From positions 1 to 57,679 of the forward strand of contig JAEEOK010000130.1 in assembly GCA_016284235.1 (NCBI GenBank): DNA of 57,679 nt, given 5' to 3'. Shown in pieces: positions 1 to 9,611 of this stretch. The DNA comes from Succinivibrionaceae bacterium. Lineage in GTDB: Bacteria > Pseudomonadota > Gammaproteobacteria > Enterobacterales > Succinivibrionaceae. The notes below the pieces were generated by a model. The model was not told the origin of the DNA and did not search any database. It saw nothing but the letters and a program-made list of their open reading frames with translations. Position 1 is the first letter of the stretch, and every line of letters starts with the position of its first letter. A program made the translations under genes and the position numbers.

Positions 1-245
1 TTTCCTTATTTTTTTGGTTTTAATTTCTATATTTTATAAGGATGAACTACCACTTTGAATATCATCACAGTTCTTAAAAAAGCAACTGTCTAAGATTTAA
101 CCGTCCAACTAAAATTTATAGAGATCCTAAATTCTTCAATAGAAATATTTTATAAAATCTCATCGTTAGTCACATATAACTCTTTGTTTTTTTTAATTAA
201 CCATTATAATTTGATAAAAATTATTAATTTTTTGCACTGTGCAAC

Positions 246-2003
246 CTATTCTATCTTGCACATCTTACACACACATACTCCGTCACAAAAGACCAGGGCA
301 TACAGCAGTTTTTTAATAAATTTGCTCCCTTTCATCGGCTCTACATCGAAACTGTTTTCATTATCCTTTAGCAGTTTTTCTGCTCTTTCGACTGCACTTT
401 CCTTTTTGTATCCAAGATCAATTAACAGTACAACTCCAATCTGCTCAGATCCGTACTGGTCGGAATCATAGATAAATGACAATTTAGATTTTTCTGCAGA
501 GAATTTAGGGTCGTTGCATGAAATATATGAAATGGAGGATTCGTAGTAGATCATCAGGTGATCTGAAACAAATCTGGCATATTCTTCCAGAGCACTCGTT
601 TTATCTGTGCAAATATATGTTTTGAGACACCAGTTGAGAGCGTTTTCAACCTTGCTTTCGTTTCCCTCGATGATGGTATTGAGTACATGCCGTGCATTTT
701 TACAGAAAATTTCGTTTCTGGAACTGAAGTAAATTTTGATTTGATTCAGTATGAAATCATTAACTTCACGGTTCGGAATCTTTATTTTGACTAATTTCTG
801 CTCGCTGTTTGTCTGTTCCTCTGATGCCAGATAACCTGTAGCCAGCAGGAAATTCCAGTAACCATCTGATCCTCTTTTATTTAAATCCTGATAGGTGATC
901 CACGGGTTTTCTTTGATTACTGAACTTTCACCGCCTATGAGCTTTTTAAGCTCTGCTGCATCAGATGACTGTAAAAGAGACAGAAACTCATAGAAGTTGT
1001 GATTTCTGTTCTGTTCCATCCAGTAGGAATTTTTGCTGATAATACAGAGAAGATTTGTATCAAGAGTTTCAGCACAGAAATTCACAATGGATGATGGGGT
1101 AAGCAGACTGTCTTCTCCTGTAGTGTATCCGCCATACCATTCCCTGACTTCTTCTTCATCAGCTTTAATGGCGCAGTCTGATATCATCTTAAAGGCTTCA
1201 TCCGATGAGAAACCGAAGAATTTATGAAGGGCAGGGGTTTGATCTTTCAGATCCGATATGTGGCAACCTGAAAGGTTTACGCTTGATGACAGATGCAGAT
1301 AACTGATGATAATTGCCTTGTACAGGTAGTTGTTGTGGTTAATCGCAGCTGTCAGCATATGGCTGATTAAATCTCCCATCTCCGTGTAGTATCCGAATTT
1401 CGAAGCCGCTGATAAAGGGGTATCAATATCATCTATAAGCAGAAATACCTGTCTTCCAAAGTGGGTGGAAAGAAGTCTGGTTAGTTCGTACAGAGACAGT
1501 GACAAATCCGTGTAGTTGTTTACCAGATGATAGTAATCCGTAAGATGACCGTATTTTACCTTTTCCTCCAGATCAAGGCTTTTGCTTGCAGCCAGGAAGG
1601 AAAAGGATTTGGCAAGATTTACTATTGTGCTGCAGAGAACACTGTGAGTAAGTTCGAAACTGTGAAAGGATGCGTGATGAAAACTGATGTGAATTACAGG
1701 ATACTGCCCCATGAATTCAGAGCAGAAAAAATCATCCTCATATACGTTCAGGGATGAAAAAATTGTTTTATGCTCAGCTGTTTCTCCGTTGAATTCCTTA
1801 CCGTCCATATTGTTTGTAAGGAAATAATACAGGGTGCTGAGCCCGAGTGACTTTCCGAAACCGTGAGGTCTTATAATCTGGATCACTCTGGACTGGTGCT
1901 CCACTATGTCCTTAATACAGGAAGTTTTGTCCACATAGTAACCGCCTTTTTTTATAAGAGTTCTGAAATCTGTAACGCTGACGGTCAGTTTCGGATTGTT
2001 CAT
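246..2003 (-). CDS. AAA-ATPase-like protein with degenerate PD-(D/E)XK domain
   Basis: The protein (585 aa) matches the AAA-ATPase-like plus PDDEXK_9 family, which is abundant in gut anaerobes. Its molecular role is not firmly established. The family opening is seen at residues 7-30, followed by a P-loop at 45-52 (RPHGFGKS) and a Walker B strand ending in DDID at 191-194. The C-terminal region should hold a D...(D/E)xK nuclease core, but the matching stretch reads LLIDLGY where relatives have an IIEFK-like strand. The catalytic Glu/Lys pair therefore looks lost. I chose the ATG at 2003 because AGAGGAG lies 8 nt upstream; an upstream in-frame start at 2114 would place that Shine-Dalgarno inside the coding sequence. 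The gene stands alone. Family call fairly sure, function unknown. Confidence 0.75.
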   Translation of the reverse strand: MNNPKLTVSVTDFRTLIKKGGYYVDKTSCIKDIVEHQSRVIQIIRPHGFGKSLGLSTLYYFLTNNMDGKEFNGETAEHKTIFSSLNVYEDDFFCSEFMGQYPVIHISFHHASFHSFELTHSVLCSTIVNLAKSFSFLAASKSLDLEEKVKYGHLTDYYHLVNNYTDLSLSLYELTRLLSTHFGRQVFLLIDDIDTPLSAASKFGYYTEMGDLISHMLTAAINHNNYLYKAIIISYLHLSSSVNLSGCHISDLKDQTPALHKFFGFSSDEAFKMISDCAIKADEEEVREWYGGYTTGEDSLLTPSSIVNFCAETLDTNLLCIISKNSYWMEQNRNHNFYEFLSLLQSSDAAELKKLIGGESSVIKENPWITYQDLNKRGSDGYWNFLLATGYLASEEQTNSEQKLVKIKIPNREVNDFILNQIKIYFSSRNEIFCKNARHVLNTIIEGNESKVENALNWCLKTYICTDKTSALEEYARFVSDHLMIYYESSISYISCNDPKFSAEKSKLSFIYDSDQYGSEQIGVVLLIDLGYKKESAVERAEKLLKDNENSFDVEPMKGSKFIKKLLYALVFCDGVCVCKMCKIE

Positions 2004-2257
2004 ATGGTGCTCCTCTGGTGCTCTGGTATTACTGGGACCTGACATGCTGAAGGCAAATAAATTCAAATTTATACAAACTGCCGGGATTTTTTGAGCGTTA
2101 TTTCTGAATCTCATAAAAATGAAATCAGGCAGTTAAATTAATTTTTCAGCGGTTTATGATCCTGAATCTCATATTCGGATCATTTTTTACATGTAATCGA
2201 TAGAGAAATCAGAGTTAAAGTTCCGTCGGAACGTTCTGTTTCAAAAACTGAAAACTG

Positions 2258-2470
2258 TCAGTTAACGGCAAGCTGAGACTCATGTCCGCAGTCTTTACAT
2301 TTTATTCTTACCAGTCCTCTGAACGGGGTATTCTGTCTTCTGTGACCGAAAACAGAAAGCAGACTGCCCAGCATTGAATTATTCTGATTAGCAGGAGTCA
2401 CATCCGTGTTCCTTGAACCGCAATTGCTGCATACGTACAGATCTTCACTGTTTTTGATTTGAGACTGCAT
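2258..2470 (-). CDS. Small zinc-ribbon protein
   Basis: This 70-aa protein has two CxxC knuckles (CSNCGSRN near residue 14 and CKDCGH near residue 58), the usual arrangement for binding one zinc ion. No other domain is visible, and a Ser/Asn-rich linker joins the knuckles. A good ribosome binding site (AAGGAG, 6 nt before the ATG) supports it as a real gene. It is followed by the AAA-ATPase-like gene on the same strand with a gap of about 250 nt. Function unknown; similar orphan zinc ribbons are often annotated as hypothetical proteins. Confidence 0.65.
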   Translation of the reverse strand: MQSQIKNSEDLYVCSNCGSRNTDVTPANQNNSMLGSLLSVFGHRRQNTPFRGLVRIKCKDCGHESQLAVN

Positions 2471-2729
2471 GAATTCTCCTTTTTAGCGATTGCCTGATAC
2501 TGTCCTGCAGTCGTGTCTTCACGAACAATACAGAGTAAACTGTTTATTGGTTCTTACCCGCTCTCAAAAAATATCAGATTTTTGAGCTGATTTCGTATGG
2601 ATCTTGATTCAGGAGAATATCTGGCAATGCCGATACGCTTTTTCAAAATGACTTCGAGATCTGATCCTGAATATGTATCACATGACTTGCATGACCATTT
2701 TCTTAAAGATTATTAAGCCTGTGTTGTAA

Positions 2730-2735
2730 TATAAT
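2730..2735 (+). promoter_or_regulatory. Candidate -10 box for the exported flavodoxin gene
   Basis: A perfect TATAAT lies about 72 nt upstream of the flavodoxin start, inside the 336-nt gap between the divergent zinc-ribbon and flavodoxin genes. No good -35 hexamer is seen at the right distance. The rest of that gap (2471-2806) shows nothing else I can name. Confidence 0.3.
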
Positions 2736-2806
2736 AGATCGTTGAAAAGTCAAATTATTGGTTTGTTTTCACAATTTCAGGTTTTACATGCTCTGCGGAG
2801 GACTCT

Positions 2807-3370
2807 ATGAATATATTCAAGGCTGCTTCAACTTCTGTTTTACTGTCAGCATTGGCTGCAGGAGGTTCTGTTCATGCGGAAAACTCAAGTGATACTCTTG
2901 TCGTTTATTTTTCTGCGAGCGGAAATACTGAAAAGGTTGCCAGTGTAATAGCTGCGGAACTCAAGGCAGATACCTTTGCATTAAAGCCTGTTGAGCCGTA
3001 TTCTGCAGAGGATCTTGACTATCGCAATCCTGAAAGCCGTTCTTCCAGGGAACATGCTGATCCGTCAATACTGCCGGCATATACGGGAGACGTATCCGGA
3101 TGGGGTGCATACAAAAAGGTTTACATCGGATATCCGATATGGTGGGGAGTTGCTCCAAATATCGTTTATGGTTTTGTATCCAAACATGATTTCAACGGCA
3201 AGACTGTAGTTACGTTTTCAACATCCGGTTCCACAGGTCATGGTGAGAGCGGAACCGATCTGGCTAAAAAAGCGGCTGCAGGAAACTGGAAATCCGGTGC
3301 TGATTTCAAGGCAGGCGCCAAGTCTGAAGAAATTAAAGACTGGGTTAAGTCTGTTGCTTCAGAACAGTAA
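2807..3370 (+). CDS. Exported flavodoxin-like protein
   Basis: Residues 1-24 form a signal peptide with a likely cut after SVHA. The mature part is a flavodoxin fold (Flavodoxin_4 type). The FMN phosphate loop is at 36-41 (SASGNT), followed by the GYPIWWGVAP segment that stacks on the flavin and the TFSTSGSTGHGESG loop near the C-terminus. It probably binds FMN and shuttles electrons in the periplasm or at the cell surface; the partner is not evident. GGAGG lies 7 nt before the ATG. An exported flavodoxin is less usual than the cytosolic kind. Fold call sure, physiological role open. Confidence 0.85.
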   Translation: MNIFKAASTSVLLSALAAGGSVHAENSSDTLVVYFSASGNTEKVASVIAAELKADTFALKPVEPYSAEDLDYRNPESRSSREHADPSILPAYTGDVSGWGAYKKVYIGYPIWWGVAPNIVYGFVSKHDFNGKTVVTFSTSGSTGHGESGTDLAKKAAAGNWKSGADFKAGAKSEEIKDWVKSVASEQ

Positions 3371-3439
3371 CTGTTTGTCTCTGAATTTTCAAAAACAACT
3401 TTTCAGGTTGATGACTGTACTTGCGTGTAGAGTTAAAAA

Positions 3440-3991
3440 ATGCAGAGTAAAGAATACTTGACAACTATCAGCAAATATATTTCGATGCTTCTGCGTCACA
3501 AACCTGAGATCGGAAATCTGATCCTGGATGAACATGGCTGGGTTGAAACAGAAAAACTGATCGAGGCTGTCTCTTTGCAGCATCCCCTTGATAAGGAGAC
3601 TCTGGAGGAGATTGTTTCTTCTGATTCAAAGAGCAGATATGAGTTCAGTGATGATCACAGTATGATAAGGGCTCGTCACGGTCATTCTGTTCCTGTTGTT
3701 CTTGACATAGATCCGACAATTCCTCCTGATGTGCTTTACCACGGAACGTCAGAGGATGTTAAGAATATAATTCTCTCTGATGGGCTCAAGCCGATGGTAA
3801 GAAGATATGTACATCTGTCATCTGATCCGGATACGGCCCGGAGTGTTGGTAAAAGGCACGGCAGGGCAGTGGTACTTGAAATTGATGCCGGTCGTTTGTC
3901 AAAAAAAGGAGAAAAATTTTATCAGACGGCCGGCGGAATCTGGCTTGTTGCCTCTGTACCGCCAGAGTTCATTTGTGAGTTTGACAAATAA
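3440..3991 (+). CDS. kptA: RNA 2'-phosphotransferase, Tpt1/KptA family
   Basis: This 183-aa protein is the normal length for KptA. The enzyme moves a 2'-phosphate from RNA to NAD, giving ADP-ribose 1'',2''-cyclic phosphate and nicotinamide. Conserved blocks are all present: SKYISMLLRHKPE (11-23), RARHGHS (77-83), YHGTS (100-104), HLS (125-127) and the GGIWL strand near 165-169. The Arg/His/Arg/Arg set that holds the phosphate and NAD is therefore intact. Bacteria generally lack the eukaryotic-type tRNA splicing that makes 2'-phosphates, so the native substrate is uncertain; RNA repair is one proposal. It follows the flavodoxin gene by 69 nt on the same strand and may be cotranscribed. Confidence 0.92.
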   Translation: MQSKEYLTTISKYISMLLRHKPEIGNLILDEHGWVETEKLIEAVSLQHPLDKETLEEIVSSDSKSRYEFSDDHSMIRARHGHSVPVVLDIDPTIPPDVLYHGTSEDVKNIILSDGLKPMVRRYVHLSSDPDTARSVGKRHGRAVVLEIDAGRLSKKGEKFYQTAGGIWLVASVPPEFICEFDK

Positions 3992-4230
3992 TCGTTTTGT
4001 TTCGGACATCTGTCTGCTTTCTTATGTCAGTCCGAAGCAAACGCATTTTCAGTCTGAAAATATCATGGCATAAGTCTTGATCTGTTTGTTCCTAAACTAC
4101 AGGACTGATTTGTAGGTAAGAATCTGTTCGGCAGCATCCTTTTTCATATTTTCATTTTTTGATGAAAGTCTTAACATTTGGCGTTTGGTTCTTTGTGTTT
4201 ATTTTTAATTTTGTATCTAATTAGGGATTT

Positions 4231-4863
4231 ATGATTTTCAAAAATCTTCTACTGGTAGTTTCCTTTTTTCTTTCTGCAGGAAACGCTTTTGCCTGGGATG
4301 ATGTCAACGTTGGTTCTGTAATTACTTTGGGGAGATATCCCCAGACGGCATCAGAAGAAATTAAACCGATTGAATGGCGAGTTTTAGAGATAAAGGATAG
4401 CAAGGCTCTTCTTCTTGCCGATAAGGGGCTTGATGTGGCTCCCTATAATACAGAATGGGAACCTGTATCATGGAAGACATGTACTATTAGGCAGTGGCTT
4501 AACGCCGATTTCTATAACAAGGCTTTTAATGATTCTGAAAAATCGCGTATTGTCATTACAGTTGTAAATGTCAGCGACTTCCCAGAGATTTATAAAGATG
4601 CGGCAAAGTTTAATGGAATTACAAATGATCGGATTTTTCTGTTAAGTGCCGATGAAGTAAGAAAGTATTTCAAAAACGATGATGAACTTATAGTTAAACG
4701 AACTCCTTACGCTGACAGTAAAGATGAATCCATTGGTTGGTGGCTGCGGTCAAGGGGGTACTCAATTGAAGATGCGATGATTTCTTCCTTATCAGTAAGA
4801 GTTAGTGATATGGTTCATGTTAAGCACGTAGTGCGACCAGCATTGTGGGTTAATCTAAACTAA
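4231..4863 (+). CDS. Exported DUF6273 domain protein
   Basis: Residues 1-21 form a signal peptide (hydrophobic core, likely cut after AFA). The rest matches the DUF6273 pattern: an opening 'GSVITLGRYPQ', then 'IEWRVLEIKDSKALLLADKGLD', a 'TIRQWLN..F...AF' block, 'DRIFLLSADEV..YF', and the closing 'WWLRSRG' and 'VRPALWVNL' motifs. The function of this domain is unknown; these proteins are often secreted or surface proteins in gut bacteria. A cytosolic paralogue without a signal peptide lies at 37712-38359. The domain call is good; nothing in the sequence gives a biochemical role. Confidence 0.75.
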   Translation: MIFKNLLLVVSFFLSAGNAFAWDDVNVGSVITLGRYPQTASEEIKPIEWRVLEIKDSKALLLADKGLDVAPYNTEWEPVSWKTCTIRQWLNADFYNKAFNDSEKSRIVITVVNVSDFPEIYKDAAKFNGITNDRIFLLSADEVRKYFKNDDELIVKRTPYADSKDESIGWWLRSRGYSIEDAMISSLSVRVSDMVHVKHVVRPALWVNLN

Positions 4864-5552
4864 ATCTGTTATTAAAATTTGGCTTTGTTGTAAGGATGTA
4901 TAGGTATATTTTATATAAATATATGTAATAATAAATTTACACAAAGCAAATATAAAACTATTTCCGACATGTTTATGGAGATAAAAGTAATTCCTACGTT
5001 TAGCTGTGAAACAGCAAAACTGGAAGTAGCGGATGTGGCGAATCCTTTAAGAATCTCGTATAGAAACGGGGAATTATTTCAAGCTTCTAAACGAATGAGC
5101 TTATAAATGTTGTAATTTGTATCAATACATCTTTACAACATAGCTAAAATCTTTCACCTATCCGCTGCACGCAGGGGTATTTAAGTCCTGAAAGACTTGT
5201 CATCATTTTCCCGCGGCCTGTTTAACTGCCAGTTGTAAGTATTCATGCATTTGATGTGGTTCAGGACATTAATGCTCTTCCTGTGGCTCTGAAAAAACTG
5301 AAGAGTGTATATTCAGTGTTCAGTAAATGCGGATATATCTGGTTTTTTATTTAGCCCGACATACCTGTGGAAAAATTTCGATGTCAAAACAGCGAAAAAA
5401 TTCTCTTCCTCTGACAGACCAAACCGATATTTGAAATTATGGATAAAAGCAATGCCGGTATGCAGAGGAAACTGCATACCGGCATTCGTATTCTTGTTTG
5501 CTCATCTGTCGAAGCATGAATGCAGGACAGAATGGAAAACAGTCTGTCTGTT
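4864..5552. other. ORF-poor AT-rich gap with a possible gene remnant
   Basis: No convincing full gene is seen in these 689 nt. A 45-codon reading frame at 4969-5106 (plus) starts MFMEIKVIPTFSC and ends KRMSL with a stop, without a clear ribosome binding site. A second short open stretch at about 5233-5355 reads '...AFDVVQDINALPVALKKL' and also lacks a start. Both look like leftovers of longer genes, possibly a transposase, but I cannot name the family. An AT-rich stretch near 5100-5160 shows nothing else. Confidence 0.35.
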
Positions 5553-6413
5553 TCAGAGAGACTTCGCGTCTTCCTTTGCAAGAGAAACAATCTGTCTTAC
5601 AACCTTTGCTCCGCCGCAGATTATGTTGCCGGAATTGAAATAATCGGTATCGCCTGCAAAGTCGGTTACAATGCCGCCGGCCTCTCTTACCATCAGCTCT
5701 CCGGCTGCAATGTCCCACGGTTTGAGTCCAAGCTCAAAATAACCGTCGAGTCTTCCTGCTGCAACATAAGCAAGATCAAGGGAGGCTGTTCCTGCTCTTC
5801 TGATATCGGCACATTCATTGAATACTCTCATGAATATTTTTGTATAGGTGGTAACAAGTTCACGCTTGCGGTGAGGAAATGCTGTTGCAAGGACGGTTCC
5901 GTCCAGTGAGGAATTTTCGCTGACTCTCATACGGCGACTGTTAAGTTCGCAGCCCTGACCGCGCAGAGCTTTGAAAAGTTCATCGCGCAACGGATCATAT
6001 ATAACACCCAGTTCTGTTCTTCCGTTGATCTGAAGTGCAATTGATACAGCGACATGAGGGATCCCTTTTACAAAATTTGTGGTTCCGTCAATAGGATCAA
6101 CAATCCAGACATACTCACCGTTTGATTTCGGTGCTGATTTTCCTTTTACCGGCCTTCTTTCTTTTCCGGCGGAGTCACTGTCAGTCTGAGCAGCCTGCTG
6201 AATTCCTCCCTCTTCACCAAGAAACTTGTGATCAGGATATTTGCTCAGAATGAAGTCTCTGACAGCCTGTTCGCATTCCCTGTCAACGTTTGTTACAAGA
6301 TCATTCTTCTGCTTTTCTTCCACAGAAAGAGCGCTTTGTTCAAAGTTTCTGATAATAATCTTACCTGCAAGTTGGGCAGCACGTACTGCCGTGTTCAGCA
6401 TACCGTTGTTCAT
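5553..6413 (-). CDS. suhB: Inositol monophosphatase family protein SuhB
   Basis: The enzyme hydrolyses inositol-1-phosphate and related monophosphates in a Mg-dependent way. In E. coli SuhB also takes part in rRNA antitermination complexes. Metal-binding motifs are complete: GEEGG at 66-70, VDPIDGTTNF at 105-114 and PWDIAAGE at 232-239. At 286 aa it is about 20 residues longer than E. coli SuhB; the surplus is a charged Ser/Lys/Pro-rich insert at roughly 72-98, between the GEEGG and DPIDGTT motifs. The insert is probably a surface loop. A GGTGG sequence just upstream supports the ATG at 6413. It is monocistronic on the minus strand. Confidence 0.9.
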   Translation of the reverse strand: MNNGMLNTAVRAAQLAGKIIIRNFEQSALSVEEKQKNDLVTNVDRECEQAVRDFILSKYPDHKFLGEEGGIQQAAQTDSDSAGKERRPVKGKSAPKSNGEYVWIVDPIDGTTNFVKGIPHVAVSIALQINGRTELGVIYDPLRDELFKALRGQGCELNSRRMRVSENSSLDGTVLATAFPHRKRELVTTYTKIFMRVFNECADIRRAGTASLDLAYVAAGRLDGYFELGLKPWDIAAGELMVREAGGIVTDFAGDTDYFNSGNIICGGAKVVRQIVSLAKEDAKSL

Positions 6414-6712
6414 GATCCACCGTATTGTTAAAGAAAGCCTGGTCGTACAATTCAGATTTAATTCTGATTACAGGAACACCCTTATGTGATATTGCAGGGA
6501 GGAGACTGTTTCAGAATCACTGTTAAAAAACGCATATCAGCGAAATTTTTCTGCATTGTAGCATATTTTTGTGATTAACTTAACATCTCTGCAAAATATG
6601 GAGCCGGGTGATGAACGGCCGCTTCGAAGTGAAATTATGACGGAAGATCACAGGATCCCGGTTTAGAATTTTTTTTAGCGGTCTTTTTGGAGAATGCTTT
6701 GGTCAGAGTTGT

Positions 6713-8164
6713 TTATTTGCCTGCAGCGAACAGACTCATGATCCTCGTGCGCAGAAAGTGCAGTTTTGCAATAAGCTTGAGAACTGTATGATTGAATCTG
6801 CGGCTGGCGGTGATGCCTATAACTACAACTGTGCTGCTGGCGATAAATCCCACAAAAAGAGGCGGTATCTGTATGTCGGCAACAGTCTGTGCAATCAGAG
6901 CAAAAAGAGTGCTTATCAGCATGGCGGGAATGGCCCATACCGCCGACATTTTTCTGAATCCGACAATTGCCATGCACAGAGGTATGAATATGCTTCCTCT
7001 CAGACTCATGGAGAGAAAATTCCACATCAGCACCTGGGAATGAAGCTGATAGAATGCAAACATGATTACTGATGCAGAAATGATGATGATAAGAATTTTG
7101 TTGGCCTTGAGTATCTGATCATCTCTTTCGAGCTTCAGCACCGGGGCAACAATGTCTCTGGAAATCATGGTGCTGATTCCGAAGGCCAGCCCCGAGACGG
7201 AGCTGATAAGGGACATTATCAGGGCACCGAGGGTGATCCCGGCAAGGACAGGGTGGAGATATGTAATGGCAAAAACCGGAAGGGCGAGGATCGGATTGAT
7301 TTCCGGATGCACGGCGTGCATGTACATAGCCGCCATTACGCACGGAATTCCTACAGGCATGCTGACCGCAGCTGCCATAAAGATACCTATCCTTGCTGTT
7401 CTTACGTCCTTGGCGGAAAAGAGAGCCTGGGCATAGGTCTGGGAGCAGGTGATCCCCACTATCAGGGAAAAAACATTTTCAAGGCAGTGGGCGGTGCCGC
7501 ATCCTGTCAGATCAAACCAGAAGCTTTCCGGAAAATAGAGATTCAGATCCTCAATGGAGGAAAGTCTGTTTAGCGAGGTGAAGGTTATTACAAGAAGCAT
7601 CGACCATATGACCAGTGTTTTGACTATTCCCGAGACTGCTGTTCCCTTCATTCCGCCGTAGTAGATATATATTATGATCAGAATCATCAGAATGAATCCT
7701 GACAGATATACCGGGGTGTCAAGCATTGCAGAAAGAAGCCATATGGCGGGAAGCACTGATGCAAGGCATGAGAAAAATATTCCTGTTGATGCGATAATGC
7801 TGGCTACCGGGCCTGACTGCCTGCCGTAACTTTTGATAAGAACCTGGGAAATTGTTTCGTAGCCGCTTTCTCTCAGCGGTCTGGCAAAGCAGACTGCAAG
7901 AAAAATCAGTCCGATGCCGAGTCCGAGAGTAAACCACAGAGCAGACAGACCCGTTGTGAATGCAAGCTGGGATGTTCCTATGGTTGAACCTCCGCCGATA
8001 CTCGCTCCTGCAATTGCTCCGGCCACCATCGGGGCTGAGGTGGATCTGCCGTTGAGACTGAATCCTGCTGATGTTTTTACTTTTAGTGATGACAGGATGC
8101 CGCTGCCTGTGATAACAAGCATGGTCAGCAGCATCAGGGCAATCTGCAGTCCTGTGAGTTCCAA
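6713..8164 (-). CDS. Sodium:solute symporter (SSS family)
   Basis: This 483-aa protein has about 13 hydrophobic segments and the small-residue-rich N-terminal motif of SSS transporters near residues 47-65 (GAIAGASIGGGSTIGTSQ). It should couple Na+ entry to uptake of a small organic solute; the substrate cannot be read from sequence. The start is a TTG codon at 8164, preceded by GAGGAGGGA at good spacing; no ATG is available nearby. Upstream is a 393-nt divergent gap to htpX. The non-ATG start may lower expression. Confidence 0.85.
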   Translation of the reverse strand: MELTGLQIALMLLTMLVITGSGILSSLKVKTSAGFSLNGRSTSAPMVAGAIAGASIGGGSTIGTSQLAFTTGLSALWFTLGLGIGLIFLAVCFARPLRESGYETISQVLIKSYGRQSGPVASIIASTGIFFSCLASVLPAIWLLSAMLDTPVYLSGFILMILIIIYIYYGGMKGTAVSGIVKTLVIWSMLLVITFTSLNRLSSIEDLNLYFPESFWFDLTGCGTAHCLENVFSLIVGITCSQTYAQALFSAKDVRTARIGIFMAAAVSMPVGIPCVMAAMYMHAVHPEINPILALPVFAITYLHPVLAGITLGALIMSLISSVSGLAFGISTMISRDIVAPVLKLERDDQILKANKILIIIISASVIMFAFYQLHSQVLMWNFLSMSLRGSIFIPLCMAIVGFRKMSAVWAIPAMLISTLFALIAQTVADIQIPPLFVGFIASSTVVVIGITASRRFNHTVLKLIAKLHFLRTRIMSLFAAGK

Positions 8165-8557
8165 AGTTCCCTCCTCGGAGTGTAAGCATGTCTGTGCGAC
8201 ATATTTTTAATGTGCAGTACAAATGCCGGACCGTTTCTTATCTGAAGTACTGAGCATTTATCAGAGCATGATTTTAAAACCGATCATTTCCGCTATTATA
8301 TGATTTTTGTGACGGAGACGACAAATTATAAAAACATGAACAGGAACCGGGGGTGAATTTCGAAAGTCTGCACTCTCATTCCGTCCGTGTATTCATCATG
8401 TTCAGATTCTCCCGGGAGTCCATGAAATTGAAGATCTGCGCTGCAGGCGGAAATAATACAGTTCACAGGCAGTTCACATATGTGTAGATATGCGATGCTC
8501 ATTGCTGTATGATAATCTGTCAGAAGTTTTTTTGCATAAACACATTAGGAGAGAACT
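8165..8557. other. Divergent intergenic region between symporter gene and htpX
   Basis: These 393 nt contain no open frame of note. They must hold the promoters of both the symporter gene (minus) and htpX (plus). I see no clear consensus hexamer pair, riboswitch fold or repeat in it. Confidence 0.4.
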
Positions 8558-9475
8558 ATGCTTACTCGCGGTGCCTATTATATAGGCATGATGCTGGCCA
8601 TACTTTTGGTTTTTGGAATATTTACCACGATTACCTTTGCAGTTCTTGATATAGATCCTCAGAAGGACGGTGATCTTGTAGTCATTCTTGTTATTTCATG
8701 TCTGTGGGGCTTTGGAGGATCGCTTGTAAGTCTCTTCCTTTCAAAGTTCATGGTCAAGAAGGCAATGAAGGTCAGGGTTATTGAAGTTCCTGCGAATTCA
8801 GATGAGATCTGGCTTGTTGACAAGGTCAGGGAACTTGCCGACAAGAAAGGTGTAGGCATGCCGGAGGTCGGTATCTACAATTCAAGAGAAATGAATGCTT
8901 TTGCAACGGGATGGAACAGAAACAGCGCGCTTGTCTGCGTAAGCACCGGCCTTTTCAGCAGTATGAGCAGGGATGAGTGCGAGGCAGTTCTTGGACATGA
9001 GATGTCTCATGTGGCAAACGGTGATATGGTGACATCATCATTGCTTCAGGGCCTCCTGAATTCCTTTGTCTATGCCTTCTCAACAATTTTTGCCGTGCTG
9101 ATTACATCAGCTCTGCTTAAGAACAGCAGGGGTCGTTCCGGCGGAAGTTATTTAATTTACAGATTTGTCTATTCTTTCATCAGCACAATCTTTCAGGTAG
9201 TATTCGGCGTAGGCGCCACACTTGTTCTGATGAAGTTTTCCAGATGGAGAGAATTCAGAGCTGATGCAGGCTCCGCTGATGCCGTAGGTGCGGACAAGAT
9301 GATTGCAGCACTTGAGGTGCTTAGAAGAGGAGCACCGGCAGATAATGAGTCTGAAACTTCAACTTCCGTAAGAGCTCTGTGCATCTCCAATCCGAAGGAG
9401 GCTTTCCTTTCTCTCTTTGCAAGTCATCCTCCTCTGAATGAGAGAATCAACGCTTTGAGAAACTATCGCCGGTAG
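8558..9475 (+). CDS. htpX: Membrane protease HtpX
   Basis: HtpX is a zinc metalloprotease of the inner membrane (M48B) that degrades damaged membrane proteins together with FtsH. Two N-terminal membrane segments (about 7-30 and 40-62) and two more around 163-185 and 203-225 flank the catalytic HEMSH at 147-151. The third zinc ligand is Glu232 in WREFRADAGSA. The length of 305 aa is typical. AGGAG lies 6 nt before the ATG. In E. coli the gene is controlled by the envelope-stress Cpx system; no such site was identified here. A strong terminator follows. Confidence 0.95.
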   Translation: MLTRGAYYIGMMLAILLVFGIFTTITFAVLDIDPQKDGDLVVILVISCLWGFGGSLVSLFLSKFMVKKAMKVRVIEVPANSDEIWLVDKVRELADKKGVGMPEVGIYNSREMNAFATGWNRNSALVCVSTGLFSSMSRDECEAVLGHEMSHVANGDMVTSSLLQGLLNSFVYAFSTIFAVLITSALLKNSRGRSGGSYLIYRFVYSFISTIFQVVFGVGATLVLMKFSRWREFRADAGSADAVGADKMIAALEVLRRGAPADNESETSTSVRALCISNPKEAFLSLFASHPPLNERINALRNYRR

Positions 9476-9500
9476 ACAGGCAGTCTGATCTGCAGGCATG

Positions 9501-9548
9501 AAAAAAAAGCACGATCCGCAGCTGTAACTCCGGATCGTGCATTTTTTT
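9501..9548. terminator. Bidirectional terminator between htpX and pepD
   Basis: GCACGATCCG (9509-9518) pairs with CGGATCGTGC (9531-9540), a 10-bp stem with a 12-nt loop. It is flanked by eight A on the left and seven T on the right, so it can stop transcription from both convergent genes. Confidence 0.9.
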
Positions 9549-9611
9549 GAACTGTACTTTTGATCTCCGACGGCGGGACGGCTCTCCCGTCAGCCGGTTT
9601 CCTTTTTAATT

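Noticed and set aside
5305-5909. Several plus-strand frames opposite suhB
   Set aside because: They are shadows of the suhB coding sequence; suhB has complete catalytic motifs on the minus strand.
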